From Fragilariopsis cylindrus CCMP1102 (lineage: Eukaryota > Bacillariophyta > Bacillariophyceae > Bacillariales > Bacillariaceae), in NCBI GenBank assembly GCA_900095095.1, contig FMBT01000289.1:992001-1056000 (forward strand): 64,000 nucleotides of DNA, given 5' to 3'. A model generated the notes under the pieces. The model was not told the origin of the DNA. It searched no databases and worked only from the letters and a program-made list of their open reading frames with translations. Of the stretch, positions 1-9,241 are shown one piece after another (positions within the stretch are counted from its first letter, which is position 1; the number at the start of each line of letters is the position of its first letter). The position numbers and the translations under genes were made by a program.

Positions 1-49
1 AATCAATAGTATCAGAAAAGAACAAGAAAAATATTATTACTTATATATT

Positions 50-1100
50 TTAAAATCGACCACGACCACCGCCACGACCACCACCGCGTCCACCACCACG
101 TCCACCTCCTCTTCCCCCTCTGCCTCCGGACGAGAATCCTCCTCGTCCTCCACCTCGTCCTCCGAAGCCGCCGCCTCTACCACCACCACGACCACCCCCG
201 CGTCCACCACCACGACCTCCACCGCGGCCTCCACCGCGACCACCTCTTCCGCCGCCTCTTCCACTACTTCGTCCTCCTCCTCCTGAACTTGGATTAGTAA
301 ATCTTGATACAGGTAATAATTTATCAGTTCCAATGTATAGAAGATCATTCGGTTGGAAGCTCTTACTTAGTACACCTGGATCCATCTTTACTGTAAAGAA
401 AATTTCAGCGACCTTACCAAGAATTTCATCGACTTTACCAATTTTACGCTTATTTTCTAGATATACGCCAGCATTGAAATATGGTACCTTTTGATCTAAC
501 GTCCATCGACATACTAGTTCTGATTCACAATCATGTAACACGTGACCCGATTCTAAATAATAATTTGGGTGAATAATGTATGATGCATCATTAATCATTG
601 AAGTGAGAAAATGAAAATTGTAAATTTGAAAGAAAGAAAGAAGACGAAACAGATATCATATCACATAGAAGAATCTCTAAATCTTCTCTACCGAAGAAGA
701 CCCGAGTCGAAGTTGTCAAAGATTACACCAACGGCACTATTATCGACATACAATACAGCCACATTTCATCCAAACACAGTCCAATCATACAATCGCATAT
801 CATAAACGTACCAACAATTTCAGCTGGTGGTCCTTCATCCCGACCGAATCTGCACCATTAAGAAAAACAAGATAAAGAAATAGAAGATCAAACAAGAAGG
901 AAGTGAGACAATAATAATATAGCAAACAGTCCATGATCATCAAGTGTATGAATGCGTCTATTTCATTCCTTCGCATATCATTGACAGAATATACTGAATA
1001 ATACTTACCGTCCTCCACCACCTCTTCCACCACTAAATCGACCACCTCCTCTGCCGCCGCCTCTGCCGCCGCCTCTACCAAAACCTCCTCTTCCGCTCAT
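50..1100 (-). CDS. GAR1: GAR1, H/ACA snoRNP core subunit (3 exons)
   Basis: Core protein of box H/ACA ribonucleoproteins, which pseudouridylate rRNA and snRNA in the nucleolus. I read three exons: 1100-1009, 849-812 and 552-50, joined at GTAAGT/CAG and GTACGT/TAG sites. The phases fit and give 210 residues. Exon 1 encodes a short Gly-Arg-rich N terminus. Exon 2 supplies the family hallmark DEGPPAEIV, and exon 3 continues with ESGHVLHDCESELVC and VPYFNAGVYLENK, then KVDEI and LLPVSRF, all typical of GAR1. The protein ends in a long RGG/GRGG tail, so two GAR domains flank the core as in yeast GAR1. An internal Met of exon 3 at 598 could be mistaken for the start, but that would lose the PPAEIV strand. 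It is head-to-head with the gene at 1592. Identity is secure; the exact splice sites are read by eye. Confidence 0.93.
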
Positions 1101-1591
1101 TTTTATTTTTCGTGGATTATGTGTATATTATCGAAATTTCAATTTTATATCTTTGTGGTACAATTCAGAATATACTGTCGATTCGATAGGTAGCTAAATA
1201 ATGTTAGTGATAGGTTCGGTACAAGCTTGTATGTATGCTGTAATTATATAGAGATTGACTATGATAACAATTTAAGCTAGCTGTTGTAGTAAGAATGTAT
1301 GTAAAGTTACTGTCTACTGTGTACTGTATGTTATTGGCGTTGTTATTATTGTCGTCTTGTCGTCGATATTATACGACAACCACCCATTTTGAAGTCAGAT
1401 TTTCGTGCAAAATTCATGGAATCACGAATAAACTGTGACTTGAAATGCTTAAAAGCACAAATTGAAAATCCCAACAGAAAAATCCTGCTACAGACTAGCC
1501 ACTAGCTTCAATATACTAGCAGTCCAATATTGTAGTACAGTAAATGCAGCAGTTAGCATTGATTAATTATTTCCTTCATCAACATATCAAC
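1101..1591. promoter_or_regulatory. divergent gap between GAR1 and the 1592 gene
   Basis: This 491-bp gap separates two start codons that point away from each other, so it must hold both promoters. An ATTGGCG (inverted CCAAT-type) motif lies at 1333-1339. I see no convincing ORF or RNA gene. Confidence 0.4.
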
Positions 1592-2158
1592 ATGGCTAAG
1601 AAAAAGAACAAATCCCAGCTTGACGATGCTAAGCCCAAGAGCAGCAGTAGCAACAACAAACCCAAACGGGAAGTCCAAGTAGTAACTTGTCCATCAGCAT
1701 TTCCAATTTCGACAAAACCAAAAAAGAAACGTCCACGCGATGACGACGACGGAAAAACAAAAAAGAAAGAGAAGTTACTTGATTGGCACGATACAGCAAA
1801 AGAAATTAGAAATTACGGTGCACAAGCATTTATTGGTCGACAAAAGAAAGACTATGAAGATGAACAATATTATAAATTAACAGGCCGGCATAAAGCGAAA
1901 CCAAAATGTCCTTTACCACTCGTTCGGGGATTAAAAAGAGCAGCAGCCAAACGAGATGCTAAAGCAAAAGAAGAAGCTAGAAAAGCTGGAATTGTTATAC
2001 CAAAACAGAAAGATGATTCATCTAGAAAGTCTATGTCGGATCACGACTTTCATAAATTCGGTCCAGCACCTAATATTGGTTTCATGAAGGATGGACAATA
2101 TAGAGCAACAGCAAACCAGAATAATAAGAGAGCAAATGTAGTCAAGAAGAGACGATGA
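1592..2158 (+). CDS. DUF4602/C1orf131-like basic nucleolar protein
   Basis: A 188-residue, very Lys/Arg-rich, hydrophilic protein with an N-terminal KKKNK-type basic tract and a C-terminal KKRR. The central block (FIGRQKKDYEDEQYYKL, then CPLPLVRGLKRAAAKR, AKAKEEARKAGI) matches my memory of the DUF4602 family, whose human member C1orf131 is a small-subunit processome component. That family link is from recall and is moderately secure. I chose ATG 1592 (MAKKK) because the in-frame ATG at 1544 adds 16 hydrophobic residues unlike the rest. The gene is divergent from GAR1, another nucleolar factor, which fits a role in ribosome biogenesis. No introns are needed. Confidence 0.7.
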   Translation: MAKKKNKSQLDDAKPKSSSSNNKPKREVQVVTCPSAFPISTKPKKKRPRDDDDGKTKKKEKLLDWHDTAKEIRNYGAQAFIGRQKKDYEDEQYYKLTGRHKAKPKCPLPLVRGLKRAAAKRDAKAKEEARKAGIVIPKQKDDSSRKSMSDHDFHKFGPAPNIGFMKDGQYRATANQNNKRANVVKKRR

Positions 2159-2616
2159 TTTGTTTTTATTTGATTTGGAAGATAGATAGAGGAGAGAAAG
2201 CATACAGAGATGATTCGTACGGTGTACATGTACAAAGTATATCCTAATGTAAAATCGATGTACCTGCAGTATTTTGTAAGATATGTTGAATATTGAATCG
2301 CTACTTACTTTTAAACATGTATATTACACTTTACTACGGTAGCAGTCTAAAACGTCGACTCTCTAACAGTAGAGAATAGGATGAAAGTATTTTATGTACG
2401 ACCTATATTTTAATCTGTATTATATTGTATTGTATTGTATTGTATTGTATTATAGTATCTATTTTATGTTATGTTCATTATACATTATAGCATGCATGTA
2501 TAATAATATAAATTACCACATTATTTTAGCTGAAGTCGCGGCTATGCAGATGTAACGAATTGAGGAAAAAAAATCATCCCTTTAATGACATAGCAGCACG
2601 CCTTTACGATGTTCCC
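2159..2616. other. convergent intergenic gap
   Basis: Terminator-side gap between two convergent genes. It is AT-rich, with a (TATTG)n pentanucleotide run at about 2423-2452. No coding or RNA gene is seen. Confidence 0.5.
2423..2452. repeat. (TATTG)n microsatellite
   Basis: About six tandem TATTG units in the convergent gap downstream of the 1592 gene. Confidence 0.9.
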
Positions 2617-4383
2617 TTATGCCTTCGTGGGATCATTCATATTAAACTCGTCTATCAATTTACCTAAATCTGTCACCATCGGTGAAACGTTTCTAACAAA
2701 GTCTGCGACGTCCCGCTTTGAGTTTTCAATCACGATATCTTCTATTGACGACGATACCGTAGACGATGAACTGTATACTATTGAACTGTTGTCATTGTCA
2801 GTAGTAATGGCGTTACTTCCGCCGGTAGTAGGATCATAAAACGATGATGATCCGCCGCCGCCGCCGCCGACCATATCTGTATTTAACTGGTTTAGATCGA
2901 AATGGCTTTCACTGGATAGGATAAGATTGTTCTTGCGCTTTTTCTTTTCTTCCTTCCCACAATTAAACATCCGGAGTGTATCTTCCCACTTCTCAACAAT
3001 TCCACCTCCAATTTTTTCCATTGCCACGAAAAATTCGTTATCATCCTTTTCTTCCGTAGTGGAAGCCGCCGAATCCTCCTCGCAGACGGATGAGGAAGTA
3101 GAAATCTGACTAGTAGTATAACTATTGGTAAAATCTGAAAGCTTACGAGCTAGAGGAGGATGATGATAATCATCATCACCCTCTGATCGTGTACTGGTTG
3201 CCTTGTATTGCTGTTTACCAACATTGCTGGTTATTGGCAAGTCTTTTGGTGGGCAAATAGACAACCAAATCTTGTCAATAGGAGGAGTACCACCAAAAGA
3301 TTGTGAAAATATATGTTTGATAGCCCAACCATGGTAGTCATGGTAAACAATTTTATAAGCTGCACTGGCGGCATCTTTAGGAGAAGTGTAATATTCTGGT
3401 ACTACTAACGAATTACCGAATGTTGTCAATTGATAATGAAGCTGTCTTTTGGTCCATAGTAGACCCGATGCGGAAGATTTTTCTTTTAGAAATGGGAATT
3501 TCTTATGAACTTTCATTTCTAATTCGAACTGGAGGAGCTGCCGTAGGGTAGGAGAAGGAATCATCGACGTTGTGGGACTTTTCCTTTCCTTATTCAGGGT
3601 CTGATAGTGTATTAAATATTCGTGAACGCCCCTCTCAATCTTTTCTAGATTCTGTAACACATCTCGGTAGGCTAAACTTAACCCCACGGCGTATCTTTGA
3701 TATCCTTTGGGTACCATGCGTAAATTCCTCCATTCGGCAAAAATACGAGTAACAGCTACAAATCGTAACGCATCTATGTCCCCCTCACTTCTTTTCTTCG
3801 ATGTTGATATTATCTTTGCTGTTCCTTCCGATAAACATCCACGAGATGCCTTGACAGCCATGTCTAAAGCAGTAATGACGGCTCTCAATATCTGAGTCTG
3901 TTCAGCTATAAACTTATTCTTTTCAAAGTCATATAGATTGGCATCAGTAGCGTACCGAAATAGAATTGTTATATCATTTATTGATAGTCGTTCGATATAG
4001 TCTAACCTCGCGAAGCATTCTTTTCGTGTAATGGATCGTATAGCGGAACGTAGGAGCGAATTAGAGCAATCTAAAGAACTTAATATATTTTTGGAAAGAT
4101 TCTTAAATGTATCCACCGATGTCACTCGTGAAAGAGAAGATAAAGTAATGTCGTTGCCTTTTATTGATGGTCGTCGAATGATATTATAAATGAAGATGAA
4201 CGTAGTTAAAAGGAGAAGACTACTTGAGGCAGCATCAATGGAAAACGTAGCACGAGCGTTTATAATATACAAAGTTCCTGCGAAGCAACAAGTCGTCGCA
4301 GAAACAATGGTCATGGCATAGCTTTTGTTCTTGTTGTGTCGTTTGATCGTTTCTAAATCTTCTAAGTTAGGGTGCCTACACAT
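2617..4383 (-). CDS. membrane-anchored GLTP-domain-like protein, copy 1
   Basis: A 588-residue protein, paralogous to the next minus-strand gene. Two hydrophobic segments (about residues 21-42 and 55-70) come first, followed by an all-helical region that carries the glycolipid transfer protein signature. An Asp-x3-Asn-x2-Lys motif sits at D241/N245/K248 (RDVLQNLEKIE), Trp at W310 (GLLWTKRQL) and His at H351 (YHGWAIKHIF). These are the positions that bind the sugar head group in GLTP (D48, N52, K55, W96, H140 in human GLTP). It would bind a glycosphingolipid or related lipid at a membrane. The tail is acidic and disordered and ends DEFNMNDPTKA, nearly identical to its paralogue. The open frame reaches 4428, but the first ATG is at 4383. 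Family assignment rests on the motif pattern only. Confidence 0.68.
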   Translation of the reverse strand: MCRHPNLEDLETIKRHNKNKSYAMTIVSATTCCFAGTLYIINARATFSIDAASSSLLLLTTFIFIYNIIRRPSIKGNDITLSSLSRVTSVDTFKNLSKNILSSLDCSNSLLRSAIRSITRKECFARLDYIERLSINDITILFRYATDANLYDFEKNKFIAEQTQILRAVITALDMAVKASRGCLSEGTAKIISTSKKRSEGDIDALRFVAVTRIFAEWRNLRMVPKGYQRYAVGLSLAYRDVLQNLEKIERGVHEYLIHYQTLNKERKSPTTSMIPSPTLRQLLQFELEMKVHKKFPFLKEKSSASGLLWTKRQLHYQLTTFGNSLVVPEYYTSPKDAASAAYKIVYHDYHGWAIKHIFSQSFGGTPPIDKIWLSICPPKDLPITSNVGKQQYKATSTRSEGDDDYHHPPLARKLSDFTNSYTTSQISTSSSVCEEDSAASTTEEKDDNEFFVAMEKIGGGIVEKWEDTLRMFNCGKEEKKKRKNNLILSSESHFDLNQLNTDMVGGGGGGSSSFYDPTTGGSNAITTDNDNSSIVYSSSSTVSSSIEDIVIENSKRDVADFVRNVSPMVTDLGKLIDEFNMNDPTKA

Positions 4384-4453
4384 GGTACCAATACGGTAGG
4401 TAATCTTTAATTTGTTATCTGTATTCAATGCGGTGTTAGTTCGAAGGTAAAGG

Positions 4454-4454
4454 G

Positions 4455-4488
<34 letters not shown>
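4454..4488. repeat. (GTT)n trinucleotide run
   Basis: About eleven GTT units lie just upstream of GLTP-like copy 1. Read on the minus strand they are AAC/CAA repeats, probably in the 5' leader. Confidence 0.9.
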
Positions 4489-4813
4489 GACTGGTTAACT
4501 TTGTTTGTACGTGAATAATCGCTTTATTACTGAAATTGTGGAATAATGCATAAATCGCCAAGAAACACTGAGTATGTGATATAATTTTTGAACGGATGAA
4601 AAATTACTTATTTTCATGTCGTGGGGCATCACACATTGGCGTGATGATAAACATCATCACATTGGCGTCATAAACGTGAAGCTTCGCCCTAACGTTAGTA
4701 ACGTTAGCGTAGTGCCTGAAACAGAATAGTTGACATTTTAAGGACGACGTGTTTCTGACGCAACTACAAAACGTGTAATCGTAAAGTGCGCAAGCCGCGC
4801 GCCTAATGAATGA

Positions 4814-5311
4814 TACTCCATTTCAGTCGTTCCTAGATGAATGAATGATACAAGTTTAGGAACTAATAACTCATGCTCGCCGTAGAAACGTACTAGCGCG
4901 CTACGACGAAAAAATGTGTAATTAGTCTTAGCCTTTTTTACCGAGCATCGGTGCCACGTGTAACTACTGACTACAGTAAAAAAGCACGTAATCATATTTT
5001 TCGCTTCGAATATATCATATATAACACATGAAAATGGGAATGTATTGAATTGAACCTCCATGGGTATCGGTCTATTTAACGTAAGCTTATGAGACGAAAT
5101 ATAGTGTATCATTCTGTGCTATTATAATGACCGGTGACCACGCTTTTAGACCAATTTAAGACCGCATTCTAGTCGATGCTCTATTGCCGTAGTTAAGTAA
5201 TTGAATTATTGCAGTAGTTAACTAGTTGAATTAATGGGCTCATATCCCGAGCAAAAAAAAGTGTGGCATTAGTTCCTAAACTGGTACTCCATTTCAGTCG
5301 TTCCTAGATGA
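4814..5311. repeat. 27-bp direct repeat flanked by 14-bp inverted arms
   Basis: The 27-bp word at 4814-4840 recurs exactly at 5285-5311. Next to the copies, GTTTAGGAACTAAT (4854-4867) is the reverse complement of ATTAGTTCCTAAAC (5268-5281). The segment between may be an inserted or rearranged non-coding element; no transposase is present. Confidence 0.6.
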
Positions 5312-5800
5312 TGAAACCTACGAGAAGATAACAAAATTTAATACTTTGATCAGTAAGTGATAATAGTAGCTTGTGATACTTCAAGTGATAGCGGCACTTT
5401 GCAACAGCAGCAACAGCAGCTATCATGTTCAAAGTGTATGAAAAATATCGATGGAATGAAAAAGACATGAATTGCCACTCTACCTGGTATCTAGCTAGTG
5501 GTATGGTATATCGCAATGTGATGAACTGGTGTTGCTTGAACATATATTATTGATCATTTTCAATTATCACTATTGTTATCGGATATAAGTAAGCTGAGCA
5601 CACTTGTGCTCGTATTCTTTCTCTTTCCTCCTTTCCTTTTGCAATGATAATATCTTATTTTATTTTCCAAAGCACTTGTGAAAAATGCATAAGAAAGAAG
5701 AAGAATTATCCATAGGATTATGTATGATTGGAGGCCATGCGCAATAGACACATCATTTTTTTCTTGAGAAGTACCCTTTTCTAAATGAATAAAAATATAT

Positions 5801-5829
5801 ACATACATACATACATACATACATACATA
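5801..5829. repeat. (ACAT)n microsatellite
   Basis: Seven tandem ACAT units in the intergenic region downstream of GLTP-like copy 2. Confidence 0.9.
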
Positions 5830-6081
5830 ACGGCATATATCTATGAATATAAGCATCCTCCCCAAAAGCATTGCCATTCTCTAGGTCAAGGGACACATAC
5901 ATTAAGTTATAGCATTAGTATGTACAGAGGATTAATCTACAGTGTTGATGACTTTTCTGTGTATTGTGATAATCTATTTTCTGTATATTATTACGTAATG
6001 GATTAATTGTGTGATGTAATTAAAGTTTCTTATGTTCCTGAAATGTGGGTAAGTACAGAGTGAACTCTGGTTCTTCACTTC

Positions 6082-8112
6082 TTAAACCTTGGTAGGATCA
6101 TCCATATTGAATTCGTCGGTAAGACGGGAAAGGTCGTATAGTAGTGGTTCTGCTACCTCCAGATATACTTTAATGTTATCGTATGCATCCTTTCTCATTT
6201 CTTGGTTGATATAGTCCTCCATTTCGTCCTCCATTTCGAGTTGTCTTGCGATCGTTGTTTCCTCAGTCATTGTTGTCTGTTCTGGATCTACTTTTTCATC
6301 ACCATCAAGTTTCAAGATCAATCGTCGCCGTTTATCATTATTTTGTCGGTGTACTTCCCGCCGTTTATGTCCGAACAACTGACTAATATTACTGGTCACC
6401 TTATCCCATTCATTGATTACATGTACAGAATGTTTTTCCCATTCATTGACGACATTATTAGCGATCTTGTCCCATTCCTTTCCAATATGTCGACCAAATC
6501 TTTCTATGGGGTTGTTACTCTCTAGATCTCCCAATGGACCACCAAATGTCCGTTGTTGTTTATGTTCCGGCACTCTCATAATAATAGATCTAGCTTCCTG
6601 TTGGACTTCCTCTAAGCGATGTGGATTCATGTACTTGTATATTTCAATACCTTCCGGTGCGGCTTGGAAACTGTAGCTGAATATCTTTTGAACGGCCCAA
6701 CCATGAAGGCTTCCATATATTTCATCGTACGCATCTTGTACAGCCGATCTGGAAGAGTCAAATCGACCAGGAACTTCCAGTACGTTCTTAAATATGGCTG
6801 TTTGATAAACAAGTTGTCTTCGGACCCACAAAAGTCCCATCGCTGCACTCTTTTCCTTCAATTTAGGAAGCTTCGTGTTGTCATGAAGATCTGTATCGGT
6901 CTCAAATTGCAATAAGTCTCGGAGTGTTGGGCTGATCAATACTTTATTGCGATGATCGACAGTTCCGTTGCTTGTATTATGTTCCTTATTGTCATCATCA
7001 TCATCGTGATCATCCGTAACACCACGATGATCGATATAATTGTGAATGGCTTGTTCAATCTTCGCGATATTTTGTACAATATCTTTCTGACCAAGACCGA
7101 TACCAACTGCGTAGCCTTTGTAGCCAGGAGGAACTTGCCGAAGGACACGCCACTCCGCAAATACTCTCATTGCTGCACAAAAGTTAATGGCGTCGATATC
7201 ACCCGACGATGGCGGAACGACGACGCCGGTAATGGGAGCCTGAACATACTTCCCCCGAGCTACTGATGTTGTTGTGGACAGACGATCTACCAATTTTTTG
7301 ACACGAGGTAAGACTCCTGATAGGAATTTACCAGAATTAAAACCGTTCTGAGTACTTTCTACAGCATATCTGAAGGACATCGATAAGTCCTTTAATGTTA
7401 ATTGTGCAATATCTTTGAGTGGTACAAAGCAATCTGGGCTGGATAGAATAAAATCTTTACTACTTGTTGTAGAAGAAGTAGATGACTTCTTTTTTGGTTT
7501 TGACTTTTTGCTGCTGCTACTACTTCGTGTCCTTCCCGCTACGGCGGCACCGCCTCGTGGTGTTTCCAAAACAACTCGGGTTGGATTAAAATCATCATAG
7601 TCATTGTCATCGTGTGAATATATCGTGACTTGAAAGGCATCTCGTACTTGTTCCACAACAGTAGAAACCGAACCGAACCAGCCAGTGTTCGTCGATGATG
7701 ATGATGATGATCGTTGATCTACTACTACATGTAGTGCAGGAATATGACTATGATATCGAAAGGCGGGACGGATCACATCTGCACTCAAGGCATCATAATG
7801 ATCCTGTGCTTCAAATGATTCCATCTGTGTTGCACCATCGACCATATGAAAAATCACACTAAAAGCAATCAAAATGAAAAGAGATAGTTTTCCAACCGTC
7901 CATCTATTTGTATCATCAAATTGTGCATTGACATTGACATTGACATTGGTGGTGGTGGTTGATGTGCTTGCTGTTGTTATTATTTTTGCTGTGGTAGTAT
8001 CGTCGTTCTTATTGTCTTTCAAACTAAAAGCTTCCTCATCATCGCCCATGCAACAGGATCTTGTATTGCCGTCTATCATCTCCTGATTGTTATTACATCT
8101 ATTATTATCCAT
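6082..8112 (-). CDS. membrane-anchored GLTP-domain-like protein, copy 2
   Basis: A 676-residue paralogue of the 2617-4383 gene, same strand, 1.7 kb away. One hydrophobic segment lies at about residues 72-91, followed by Ser/Lys-rich low-complexity sequence. The GLTP-type helical region then carries all five key residues: D344/N348/K351 (KDIVQNIAKIE), W429 (GLLWVRRQL) and H470 (LHGWAVQKIF). An Asp-rich loop of about 25 residues separates the DNK motif from the Trp. The C-terminal half has coiled-coil-like, Trp-containing repeats (KEWDKI, NEWEKH, NEWDKV) and ends DEFNMDDPTKV like copy 1. ATG 8112 is a possible start. A spliced alternative uses the upstream exon at 8489-8751 and acceptor AG at 8099-8100, giving 759 residues in frame. 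Lipid binding is inferred from the signature. Confidence 0.7.
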   Translation of the reverse strand: MDNNRCNNNQEMIDGNTRSCCMGDDEEAFSLKDNKNDDTTTAKIITTASTSTTTTNVNVNVNAQFDDTNRWTVGKLSLFILIAFSVIFHMVDGATQMESFEAQDHYDALSADVIRPAFRYHSHIPALHVVVDQRSSSSSSTNTGWFGSVSTVVEQVRDAFQVTIYSHDDNDYDDFNPTRVVLETPRGGAAVAGRTRSSSSSKKSKPKKKSSTSSTTSSKDFILSSPDCFVPLKDIAQLTLKDLSMSFRYAVESTQNGFNSGKFLSGVLPRVKKLVDRLSTTTSVARGKYVQAPITGVVVPPSSGDIDAINFCAAMRVFAEWRVLRQVPPGYKGYAVGIGLGQKDIVQNIAKIEQAIHNYIDHRGVTDDHDDDDDNKEHNTSNGTVDHRNKVLISPTLRDLLQFETDTDLHDNTKLPKLKEKSAAMGLLWVRRQLVYQTAIFKNVLEVPGRFDSSRSAVQDAYDEIYGSLHGWAVQKIFSYSFQAAPEGIEIYKYMNPHRLEEVQQEARSIIMRVPEHKQQRTFGGPLGDLESNNPIERFGRHIGKEWDKIANNVVNEWEKHSVHVINEWDKVTSNISQLFGHKRREVHRQNNDKRRRLILKLDGDEKVDPEQTTMTEETTIARQLEMEDEMEDYINQEMRKDAYDNIKVYLEVAEPLLYDLSRLTDEFNMDDPTKV

Positions 8113-8488
8113 GATATTACGTTAGTTAGAGAAAAACGAGACAAATTATATCAAATATATATGAGAAAGTTTGAATTGGATGTGACGAAACGATTATCAT
8201 TTGATTAATTCGTCTTCTTTTGATAATCCAAAGAGGTGAGTTGAATTGGTTCCTTCCTCGTTAATATTATGAATTCCTAATTGTCGTTACGCGACATGTC
8301 ATTGCTTTACGAAGTGTTCTTTTTTTAAATTCAAAAAAGCAACCGGGTTTGGTTTCTTTTCAGTCGTGCGGTATGTTCTACCTACCGTACAAAAAAATTA
8401 CAACATTTAGATAGAAAAACAACGACGATGATGTATGCATATGCCATGATGATGTATTATCATGTTTACCACGAAAACTACAACTTAC

Positions 8489-8751
8489 ATATTACTAAAA
8501 AAATATTCACGGCTGAATCTAGATGCACCAATTACCACATGATCCTGCTCCGAGTGTGCATCATTTTTATTATCTTTGTAGCAGCAATCCTCCTCTAATA
8601 GTAGTACGTTCTTCTGAGTGTTGGCGTTTCTCTGCTGAATGCTATCGAAATCTAAGGATTGAGATCTTTTCATCGTTAGTAAGTTGTTGCTGCTAGTTAA
8701 TGATGATGATGGTGATGGTGATGTTAATTGTGATCCTCTGATGGATAACAT
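8489..8751 (-). CDS. candidate 5' exon of GLTP-like copy 2
   Basis: An 87-codon Ser-rich open stretch starting MLSIRGS and ending at a consensus GTAAGT donor (8488-8483) in phase 2. The acceptor AATAATAG at 8099-8100 of the downstream GLTP-like gene is in the matching phase, and its intron has a pyrimidine stretch and CTAAC branch-type sequence. Joined, the 390-nt intron is removed and the frame stays open. The alternative is a tiny independent gene or chance ORF. No domain is visible. Confidence 0.42.
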
Positions 8752-9241
8752 ACTAATAATTATTCTTGTACGGATCTGCTTGTTAGAAAGTGAATGGCGA
8801 GTTGATGATGATGTGCATTTTTAATTTATTGTCATCTCCGCCTCTCCGCCCTTGATTCCCGACGTCGATTTTCTGATTGGCGTCAAGGTCTCATTTAATT
8901 CTCACTCAACTCACATCGCCATTTCGTTTTGGGTTTTGGAATTTCACACGCACATCTTCGCTCTTAAAAATAGAAGAATTAAAGGGTGTCAACATTTTTT
9001 GTAGGGTGTGTGTCACCTAAAACCATAATTGACGTGTATTTTTGGCCTTATGGTCGTTTTGCACGTTTTGGTTGGAGCTTGCGGATGAAGGTCGAACGGA
9101 CAATAATTTTTATTTTCGCGAAAAAAAAATGTGATGTAACCGAACTGCTGCTGTCTTTGATGATTTATATTATAATGAATCAATCGAATACAATCGAATC
9201 TGCGAATCAATCGACCAAGCAACAGCATCAGATCGAGAAAG
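8752..9241. promoter_or_regulatory. divergent gap, GLTP-like copy 2 / guanylate kinase
   Basis: A 490-bp gap (if the 8489-8751 exon is real) between divergent starts. It holds ATTGGCGTCA at 8876-8885, the same 10-mer found upstream of GLTP-like copy 1, and TGACGT at 9030-9035. TGACGT and TGACGC match CO2/cAMP-responsive elements described in the diatom Phaeodactylum. Function here is inferred. Confidence 0.4.

Larger units (their letters stand above)
4384..6081. other. 1.7-kb repeat-containing intergenic region
   Basis: Upstream region of GLTP-like copy 1. It holds a (GTT)n run, ATTGGCGTGA and ATTGGCGTCA elements at 4635-4644 and 4661-4670, a duplicated 27-bp word (4814-4840 and 5285-5311) and a tetranucleotide run. 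Open frames here (for example 4738-5112 minus) have no family features and look fortuitous. Confidence 0.5.

Noticed and set aside
50-598. GAR1 starting at Met of 598
   Set aside because: It would read intron sequence (MINDASYIIHPNYY) in place of the conserved PPAEIVESG; spliced exons give the expected family sequence.
4738-5112. 124-residue minus-strand frame
   Set aside because: Lies over the duplicated non-coding words, mixed composition, no domain or splice support.
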